From the NCBI RefSeq assembly GCF_021533215.1, contig NZ_JAJNKA010000008.1, positions 186,001 through 250,000 on the forward strand: a stretch of 64,000 nucleotides of DNA, given 5' to 3'. The notes under the pieces were generated by a model. The model was not told the origin of the DNA, ran no database searches, and was given only the letters and a program-made list of their open reading frames with translations. Below, one piece after another: positions 56,701-62,152 of this stretch. This DNA is from Portibacter lacus. Lineage in GTDB: Bacteria > Bacteroidota > Bacteroidia > Chitinophagales > Saprospiraceae. The position numbers and the translations under genes are program-made. The stretch's first letter is position 1. Each line of letters starts with the position of its first letter.

Positions 56701-56964
56701 GGAGCGATTACAGTTTACCAAAATGAACCTAATCCATTCGTGAAACAAACTAGGATTCCATTCGAATTATCATCTTCAAGGTCGGTTAGTTGCCAGATCT
56801 TTGATATCGATGGAAAACTGGTTCAGGAGCTTAAGTCTGACTTTGGAATTGGTAATCATGAATTTAGAATCGGAAGTGAAAATTTGAAAGAATCGGGCGT
56901 GTACTATTATAAGATCACATCAGAAGATTTTCAGATTACTAAGAAGATGATTTTCACCAGATAG
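50785..56964 (+). CDS. Giant T9SS surface protein with CUB, IgGFc-binding-like, dockerin-like and cohesin-like domains
   Basis: 2059 residues. Signal peptide to about 23. A CUB-like domain (about 28-130) contains FYDTGGPTGNYENNEDYLVT and LFVYDGPS. Then comes an Asp-rich CGDGIDNDADGLIDQADPDC motif (about 150-173). An IgGFc-binding-like domain (about 185-560) contains GFIVSSDVPIDIKYL and QDYAIVVPIENGT. A SprB-like segment (about 725-775, YLWSNGATSETIEVSP) is followed by many Cys-rich HYR-type domains. A dockerin-like pair is at about 1711-1770 (VTTLDIILIQKHILGL, ISGLDLILIRKLILGL), a cohesin-like domain at about 1835-1950 (GDVMHVNLEVSEEMSIEGFQFAVNYD), and a type A sorting domain at 1979-2059. 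It is a surface adhesin or scaffold. No terminator is obvious directly after it. Confidence 0.85.
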   Translation: MSKTFLKGWIYSLLMITAINSFGQVTNTCNTTFYDTGGPTGNYENNEDYLVTYCADNGGKMRSLFKKFSLSTESIPDTLFVYDGPSTFSPLISKYSGSMATPGEEYTINSLIRGNGACLTFEFKSGGSGTSTGWEAEIYCLAPPQGGIEICGDGIDNDADGLIDQADPDCLIEPSVENCFTGNYYYIPPIWQLNTPNDNELNGPASLNFSTRYPSANINVRTLDNSYNQDFTISSAAALTQAIPLTYLQTENPNTKESNKGFIVSSDVPIDIKYLTDGSLNKNHISIRGREGLGRGFRVGSQTNTRIASSTTSALKEAHFISVMASEDDTDVTFTFDIPVTGLTSPHTVRLNRGESYLIKDDDNNVSVSGALVSATKNIAVISGSQYTQAYGTLAQDGGMDQIIPASKAGINYVLTRSGNDVDQDYAIVVPIENGTNIFLDGAFIQTATIDAGDYYQIPLNGSIGEPLYIRTSRPAMVYHVSGQSGGNVGMSVVPPIGSCRGDNILTFSKLTNANNHLLNIIIPTAGLSNLRLNGNPVGGIVRNILGFSGYSSVLLQESDLSNDNTLTADVNFTAGFIGSSANASVYSYLTSYRETIDFLDVVTGLPIEYIDLDTICNTGSFDYTFQVESCGTGHRLISIEESGMMGTAEITDSLGLSIHFESNGENTGQNFISVVVENNLGNRSSICVGFIVDDLQLDLGDNVGTCLVSNFTLTPEVLTGGEPPYTYLWSNGATSETIEVSPSTTTRYYLTVTDQRGCTYVDDINVNIGAGPQISCKGQINISLNELCESEITPEVLLLNDQGIEQEFTVKVEDQYGFVIPNAVINDYYIGKTLKYTVTTACDNACWGNLTVQDNFIPIINCGSYDVLCSDDISPDSVGYPVPFDNAIDLGENRFRLSGVDACSDVTLSYNETAVIQACTSNLEKIIYRNWLVVDESGNQNSCTDTINVIKEDINNIIFPLNRDDIDLPSLACDSNYPTFENGHPSTDPEAGGGLYLTGCKSIDVAFEDTYLEGCGTSFKVLRHWKLFDWCTGLNREEYQVIKVTDKEPPTFVCPAPLTVYTSPYDCETGQIIIPPPTMQDNCNETGFTVKVNITENDVFGHFVSENNVVNGLPLGINTVDYYMFDACDNRDTCSTIITVQDDKAPFAIADLHTVASIGSDGTARIYAENFDDGSFDNCGIKLMKVRKKVDSCGSEPGDYLFDGLYYNDYVDYCCAEVGLEHRVQFLVEDIHGNVNMVWVEVTLNDKLPPVVSAPPHITISCDHDFLYDDLSYFGDVVIGDEPRKPIILNDAYNSGTVGLDGYAVDNCYVEVEETSEIDLECGAGTITRTFTATDNNGMTDVATQVITIKVADPFTYEQIIWPEKVTIEGCVNVDIDTSVTGSPRYIDKNCAKLAAEYTDKVFEYGDGACLSIHREWQVNDWCQYNPLTGEGLWTYIQVIYVENNTKPTYDYDYQDTTVCISGSCEGIVDLQVDATDDCTSELFYKWRVDFDLDGIYDDEGIGNRIQEVWEPGRYYIVWSVQDHCGNTAIKKYYVTVQDCKPPTPYCLSGISTAVMPLNGEVQLWASDYNKGSFDNCTADLDLKLSFSKDTSDTFFTVTCEMMGNGVQQTIPLKVWVTDEAGNQDYCSVEIRVNDTNDVCPDVENGYVDIGGNIYTADLQRTMRDVEVTLESNSDLREMQFTEEDGSFRFSNIPDYLSYTVRPIYDENYRLGVTTLDIILIQKHILGLKIFTDPYKVIAADASNSESISGLDLILIRKLILGLTDTYPKNSSWRFVDKNYVFNDVLKPWGFDETIDLGLLSESNYNADLIGIKIGDVNDSYSGLENSNTTVRSEAIYLETDNKQFAKGDVMHVNLEVSEEMSIEGFQFAVNYDKVKLDLLAVDGAGVPLKEDNINHASEEGLIGISFDDISGIDIAEGTSLIQLKFIAKENSGVEESIELNTSRMSAELYTINSEVKPIELHYRSVEKESRGAITVYQNEPNPFVKQTRIPFELSSSRSVSCQIFDIDGKLVQELKSDFGIGNHEFRIGSENLKESGVYYYKITSEDFQITKKMIFTR

Positions 56965-57670
56965 GAAGTAGACATGTTTTAGGTCAATTTTCATTAAAGT
57001 AAAGAATATAATTGCTGGAGCTTCTCTAGGTCCAGATTAGCTGCATATTTTTTGTCAATTTGAATTTAAGGAAGTGACAATAATTAAATCAATGACTACA
57101 TTTTCGAAATTGGCTGAATATCCGTTTTTTCTCAAAATAAATTAATGTTTTTTCTAGTATCGTAAGTTGCGTATTCATAGCTAGTTAGGTGGGTAGGTAA
57201 ATGTTAAAGTGTGAACATATTATAGATTAATTCAATATGATTTCATTTTTGGAACAGTACTTGGCTTATAGGATAATTGTAAGAGAGTAATTCAACTGAA
57301 AAGGAACTTACACAATTTTAATAATCTCACATGAGATTGATTTTGGGCATACTCGATTACAATTTATAACCAAAACTCGTTAAGTCTGATCATTGCTAAG
57401 CATTGATCAGACTTTAACTTTTCTTGATTGCACAACGAAGAATAAAGCTTAGCCAAAGATATACTGAAGCATTATGGTATTGGATGATGATTAATCTACA
57501 TCTTAGACCATACGCTTTTTTCCAACCAGGCTTATTATCCATACATATTTGCTTCAGTTTTTTTATATCTAGGTTCTCACAATTATACTAGCATTATAAC
57601 ATTTCATTTTTTTTTAATCTGGTCACAGAATTAATGGACCTCATGCATTAGTTTGATTTTACTGGGTTGT
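56965..57670. other. Non-coding region after the giant surface protein
   Basis: About 700 bases with no convincing frame. It is AT-rich. The strong hairpin at 57382-57414 lies 418 bases past the stop and could end a small untranslated transcript. At 57633-57660 a diverged copy of the repeat C motif appears (ATGGACCTCATGCATTAG). Confidence 0.5.
57382..57424 (+). terminator. Strong hairpin, probable terminator
   Basis: Arms AAGTCTGATCA (57382-57392) and TGATCAGACTT (57404-57414) pair perfectly over 11 bases, with a further TGC/GCA inside. A moderate T-run follows (TAACTTTTCTT). Confidence 0.55.
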
Positions 57671-58287
57671 AAAATGGCTAAGTAGTCCCTCCAGACCGGA
57701 ATTTATGAATATCAGAAGTTTTGTAGATTTTCAGGTAATCTACTGCCTATAGTTTAGGCAGCTGTCGGGCTTACCTGTCCATTTTACTGGACCTCGTGCT
57801 TTAGTGCGATTTTTCTCAATATATGTTGGTTAAGAAGGTTCTATTGGTTGGGCCCAGGTTCATATTACTGGAACTAATTAATTCGGAATACTTTAATGTA
57901 AAATGGCTAAGTAGTCCCTCCAGACCGGATATTATGAATATCAGAAGTTTTGTAGATTTTTAGGTAATGCACAGCTTATAGTTTAGGCAGATGTCGGGCT
58001 TACCTGTCCATTTTACTGGACCTCGTGCTTTAGTGCGATTTTTCTCAATATATGTTGGTTAAGAAGGTTCTATTGGTTGGGCCCAGGTTCATATTACTGG
58101 AGCTAATTAATTCGGAATACTTTAATGTAAAATGGCTAAGTAGTCTCTCCAGACCGGAATTTATAAATATCAGAAGTTTTGTAGATTTTTAGGTCATGCA
58201 CTGCCTATAGTTTAGGAAGCTGTCGGGCTTACCTGTCCATTTTACTGGACCTCGTGCTTTAGTGCGATTTTTCTCAATATTTGTTGG
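57671..58287. repeat. Non-coding tandem repeat C (229-bp unit, 2.7 copies)
   Basis: Units begin AAAATGGCTAAGTAGTC at 57671, 57900 and 58129; the first two are full (229 bases each), the third runs to about 58287. Differences are few, suggesting recent amplification. Each unit holds several inverted repeats: CTGCCTATAGTTTAGGCAG (57743-57761, weaker in later units), GTCCATTTTACTGGAC, GGGCCC, and GGACCTCGTGCTTTAGTGCG (57789, 58018, 58247). This last one resembles the reverse complement of hairpin H1 in arrays A1/A2. No frame is maintained. The array ends about 36 bases from the stop of the DUF6250 gene. Confidence 0.88.
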
Positions 58288-58322
58288 CGAAATTGTCCCT
58301 TCCAATTTAAAGATGAGAAATA

Positions 58323-59066
58323 TTACTTAAGAATTTGGTACACCTTAAAATTATCAATCGTCATATGATTATCCACCGTTCTAAATCCGAAATGACCGCT
58401 AGAGTAGGGACTATCATCTTTGAAATCAAAAACCAACATATCATCTCTATAATATTGAATAATACCACCTGAGCTGAGGATTTTAACAGTATATGGTTTA
58501 TTCGCTTCTAAGAGATACTTTTCATCAGATAAATCATGCTCTGGAAGAAGTGGCTTATTACCTTGACCATCATACCTTCTAAATCTGGTTTTAGTATTAT
58601 TATGGCCACCCATTCCTGTATAGTAAAGTCTCAAGGAGTCATAATTGGTAAAGCGTCCTCCTCTTTTATCTGAGTTAGCAAATAAATCATCAGGATGATC
58701 AGGATCGATGGCCATCCAGAAACAATTTAGATCAGAAACTCTATCTCGTGGACCACCATCTTTAATTATAAATACATCATACTCGATGATAATTGGACCT
58801 GAAAATTGTTTCCTTGACCAAATCGTACAACCTCCAACATCTGTTATTTCTAGCTTGCCATCAATTATCTCTACCTTGCCTCCTGGAACTTGCTCCACCT
58901 TCCAGTCTGATAAATCATCGAAGTCATTTTGATAGATCAGCTTTCCAGAGACTTTATGCGTTTCACTTAACTGGATCACTTTCGTATTCGAAATACAACC
59001 ATTGACCAAAACCAAAATAATGGCCAATTTCGTTATCAAAATAATAGAATTAATATGCTGTTGCAT
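58323..59066 (-). CDS. DUF6250-type lipoprotein, carbohydrate-related jelly roll
   Basis: The 247-residue lipoprotein (signal ending VNGC) has a beta-sandwich domain matching the DUF6250 pattern: LIYQNDFDDLSDWKVEQ, GGCTIWSRKQFSGPIIIEYDV, GGPRDRVSDLNCFWMAIDP, LRLYYTGMGGHNNTKTRFRRY and HFGFRTVDNHMTIDNFKVY. The fold is concanavalin/laminin-G-like. Members sit in polysaccharide-degradation loci, and the Trp/Tyr-rich face suggests glycan binding or lyase activity; neither is proven. It is the last gene of the operon, 22 bases after the acetylesterase gene. Position on the cell is periplasmic or outer-membrane. Confidence 0.8.
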   Translation of the reverse strand: MQQHINSIILITKLAIILVLVNGCISNTKVIQLSETHKVSGKLIYQNDFDDLSDWKVEQVPGGKVEIIDGKLEITDVGGCTIWSRKQFSGPIIIEYDVFIIKDGGPRDRVSDLNCFWMAIDPDHPDDLFANSDKRGGRFTNYDSLRLYYTGMGGHNNTKTRFRRYDGQGNKPLLPEHDLSDEKYLLEANKPYTVKILSSGGIIQYYRDDMLVFDFKDDSPYSSGHFGFRTVDNHMTIDNFKVYQILK

Positions 59067-59088
59067 TTAGATATTTTTAGATCTCGTT

Positions 59089-60687
59089 TTAATAATTTTC
59101 CGTGGTAAAAACCGCAGCTGGCAAACCATCTCTGTTATATAAATTCGCTCCTTCAGGGTAGGCTGTCCAAGCGTATCTAACATGCTGAGGATTGGAAACT
59201 TCTTTATTCCAAACTTCAATTTTGTTCTTGCTGGTAATTTTTGCTTGTGCTTCTTTCCACACACCATCTTTGCCCTTAACTTCGAACCATTTCAAAGGCT
59301 CGCTTACTTCATACGTTTCGTTTAAAAGAACTTTCCTGCCTACCATTAGTCCGTCACCAACTTCATCAAATTCAATTTCAATCTTACTTCCGTTTATAGC
59401 TTTTGATTTATACAACGGACCACTCACTGGAGTCACTACATTGTAATCATTTCTTAACGCCCACAGTGAAAGCCTTTTGCCAACATCCATTTTATTATGA
59501 GGATGGATATCTTTCCCTTCACCGATGTCATATAAAACAGCCATTCCGGTATTGGGTACACTAAGTGTTCGTCTTAATTGATCATTCACTATGGCCCATC
59601 CTTGATCATTTTCTTCATTTCCTCTTATGCAAGCTGCAAGTTGAACCCAATAAAATGAAAAGTCCCCTTGATTCCATTCTGCTCTCCAACTCTTAATCAT
59701 GGCCTCTAGGTAGTCAGAATATTCTTCAGGTAAGTGTACTGCATTACTTTCCCCTTGATACCAAATGGCTCCTTTGATACTGTATGGAATAACCGCCGAG
59801 AGCATGGCATTGTACAAAGTTGCTGGTTCCTGTTTTTCTTTTCTCGGATCGTGGATGGATGGTCTAGGAGCTCCTCCTTTCCTGCCGCTACTATACCAAT
59901 CTGCTAATTTCTGATTATAAACTAAATCGACATAGTTCTCATCGTCTATGATGTCGATTCTTTCTTGGGCTGACTTTCTACTTACTTCAAAGTATTCTGT
60001 TCTGTTTTGATCTTCTAAGTAAGTTTCTTTAGATAACCAAGGTTGTATGCGGGTTCCACCCCATGAACATTCTATTAAGCCAATAGGAATGTTTAATTTC
60101 TCCCGTAGTTCTTTGGCGAAGAAGTAGCCTGTTGCGGAGATTTTCTCTGTCTTGCCCGGAGTAGCATTGATCCATTGACCTTTAAAATTCTTCTTCTTTT
60201 CAAATAATGACATCGTCTGTGGAACTTCAATATATCTGATCCAATTATCATTAGCCGTTTTAACCTCCTCTCTCACATGTTCCACCAATGGTTGGTATTG
60301 AGGTTCTTTTGAATTATTTAAAAACCTCTCCATTGAAAAATCCATGTTAGACTGACCTGTGCAAAGCCAAACTTCTCCCGACAAAACATCACTAATTTCG
60401 ATGTAATTCTTTCCGGACACTTTTATTTTGTGCGGACCTCCAGCTTTCGGAGTTTTAAGATATGCTTTCCATGTTCCATCTTCAAGTGCGGTCACCGAGG
60501 TTTCTTCTCCCCAACTAGCTTCTATAGTTATGTTTTCACCTGCGTCTGCCCATCCCCAAATTGGGATTTCTGTTTCACGTTGAACGACCATATGGTCTGA
60601 AAACAATGAATTCAAACTGACCTCTGCCATTAAGATTTGAGGCAGTATAAATAATAAAATTCCTAGTGATTTGATGTAGTTTTTCAT
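59089..60687 (-). CDS. Sialate O-acetylesterase family (SASA) esterase
   Basis: A 532-residue secreted SGNH-type hydrolase. After a signal peptide and a short beta domain (LNSLFSDHMVVQRETEIPIWG), the nucleophile motif WLCTGQSNMDFSM appears near residue 115. AIWYQGESNAVHLPEEY and GEGKDIHPHNKMDVG supply the other catalytic residues (Asp/His). It removes O-acetyl groups from sialic acid or, more generally, from acetylated polysaccharides. I start at the ATG at 60685-60687, which overlaps the sulfatase stop in an ATGA arrangement; an ATG four codons upstream is also in frame. The coupling supports a common substrate with the sulfatase and lyase. Confidence 0.92.
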   Translation of the reverse strand: MKNYIKSLGILLFILPQILMAEVSLNSLFSDHMVVQRETEIPIWGWADAGENITIEASWGEETSVTALEDGTWKAYLKTPKAGGPHKIKVSGKNYIEISDVLSGEVWLCTGQSNMDFSMERFLNNSKEPQYQPLVEHVREEVKTANDNWIRYIEVPQTMSLFEKKKNFKGQWINATPGKTEKISATGYFFAKELREKLNIPIGLIECSWGGTRIQPWLSKETYLEDQNRTEYFEVSRKSAQERIDIIDDENYVDLVYNQKLADWYSSGRKGGAPRPSIHDPRKEKQEPATLYNAMLSAVIPYSIKGAIWYQGESNAVHLPEEYSDYLEAMIKSWRAEWNQGDFSFYWVQLAACIRGNEENDQGWAIVNDQLRRTLSVPNTGMAVLYDIGEGKDIHPHNKMDVGKRLSLWALRNDYNVVTPVSGPLYKSKAINGSKIEIEFDEVGDGLMVGRKVLLNETYEVSEPLKWFEVKGKDGVWKEAQAKITSKNKIEVWNKEVSNPQHVRYAWTAYPEGANLYNRDGLPAAVFTTENY

Positions 60688-62144
60688 TTTTGATTCCATA
60701 GTGTGTAAGGGTCTTCGTGAGCAATCATTTGCTCTTTTAATAATGATTCCATTTCTTTCAGTTTTTCAGCGTACTTAGGATTCTCAGCTAAGTCTGTTTC
60801 CATTTTATTGGTCCTGTTGTGTTCAGGAAGATATTCATTTGGATTTTCAGCTAAGTTAAAAAGTTGGGTTTCTCTAACGGTCCCATCTAACACGTCGTAT
60901 TTGATAAGTTTCCAATCGCCCTTCTTCACCGTCCTCATTCCTGGTTTAGAACCTCCTGCATATACTCCATACATTACGTCTCTTATCACTTCTTTATCTC
61001 CTTTTAATACGGGTACAAAGCTTTCGCCTTCCACTGTTTCTGGAATTTCTATCCCTGCTAAATCACACAGTGTCGGAAGCACATCCAAAAGATAAATGTT
61101 TCCATCCACTCGTTTCCCAGCTTCTAAACCAGGTCCTTTTATAATGAAAGGTACACGCCAAGTATGCTCATACAAATTTTGCTTTCCCATCAGGCCATGA
61201 CGTCCGATAGACATGCCATGATCCGCTGTGTAGATGATGTAAGTATTGTCTAACTCACCTAATTCTTCCAATTTCTTCAGTACTCTTGCCAATTGTATAT
61301 CTATGTTTTCGGAACATGCATACTCCCGGCCCAATTCATTTCTGACCGTTTGTTCATCTCTATTTCTCCAGACTCCGCTGACATTTACTTCATCTCGTAG
61401 ATTGCGGTGTCCATGATGAAATGGGTGAGCAGATAGATAATTGTCCTGTAATGGTGGTTGCTTAGGATTAGCCGATGGAAGAGCCTCTTTATCCTTGTGA
61501 TTTGTAGATCCATACTTTTCTAGTAACTCCGGGGTTCCATTTCTAGGATCATGCGGATGCGAGAAACCTAGATAAATTAAAAATGGATCTGTTTCTTCAG
61601 TAGATTTTCTTTCTTCAAAATAATCCAGGACTTGCTCAGCATGCCAGGCACTTCCTGATTCTGCTGTAGGTCCTCTTTTCGTTGCATCGTGCACAACGCT
61701 AAACTGCTTGTTCGCCCCAGGGTAAGAATTTCCCTTCTTGCACGTTCGCATGGTTTTATAACCTGCTCTATTAAAAACAGCACCAATGGTCTGTTCATCT
61801 ATGGGATGTGGATCGGTTTGTTTTTGGAACTTCGCACTTGGTGGCAAGTGCCACAATGTTCGACCAGACATCACCATGTGTCTTGATGGTGTGCACACTG
61901 CGCCATTCATAGATCCCATATGACGAGCCCCATCGAAAACAATGCCTTCTTGAGCTAGTTTGTTAATGGTTGGCGTCTCCAAGATAGAATTCGGATCGTA
62001 CGTTTTCAGGTCAAATGGTGATTGGTCATCCGCAATCACAAACAGGAAGTTAGGTTTCTTTTCTTCCTCTACTTTTTCCTTAGAATGATAACTAAAATTA
62101 ACGCTTGCAATCAAGACCATTGCTAGCAAAAGGAGTTTTTTCAT
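60684..62144 (-). CDS. Secreted sulfatase (S1 family), operon member
   Basis: 486 residues with a signal peptide (MKKLLLLAMVLIASVNFS). The N-terminal metal motif is NFLFVIADDQSPFD (Asp39, Asp40). The formylglycine signature is CTPSR with Cys84; then come HAEQVLDYFEE, YIIYTADHGMSIGRHGLMGKQN and a C-terminal region. The overall pattern resembles marine Bacteroidota sulfatases that remove sulfate from polysaccharide chains (heparan-like, alginate-type or fucoidan). It lies 8 bases after the heparinase II/III gene and is translationally coupled to the acetylesterase, so desulfation, deacetylation and lyase cleavage are expected to act on the same glycan. Confidence 0.94.
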   Translation of the reverse strand: MKKLLLLAMVLIASVNFSYHSKEKVEEEKKPNFLFVIADDQSPFDLKTYDPNSILETPTINKLAQEGIVFDGARHMGSMNGAVCTPSRHMVMSGRTLWHLPPSAKFQKQTDPHPIDEQTIGAVFNRAGYKTMRTCKKGNSYPGANKQFSVVHDATKRGPTAESGSAWHAEQVLDYFEERKSTEETDPFLIYLGFSHPHDPRNGTPELLEKYGSTNHKDKEALPSANPKQPPLQDNYLSAHPFHHGHRNLRDEVNVSGVWRNRDEQTVRNELGREYACSENIDIQLARVLKKLEELGELDNTYIIYTADHGMSIGRHGLMGKQNLYEHTWRVPFIIKGPGLEAGKRVDGNIYLLDVLPTLCDLAGIEIPETVEGESFVPVLKGDKEVIRDVMYGVYAGGSKPGMRTVKKGDWKLIKYDVLDGTVRETQLFNLAENPNEYLPEHNRTNKMETDLAENPKYAEKLKEMESLLKEQMIAHEDPYTLWNQK

Positions 62145-62152
62145 AATATATT

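Noticed and set aside
57671-58287. Possible CRISPR array or insertion sequence
   Set aside because: The 229-base units are identical along their length, with no spacers; no transposase frame or terminal inverted repeats were seen.
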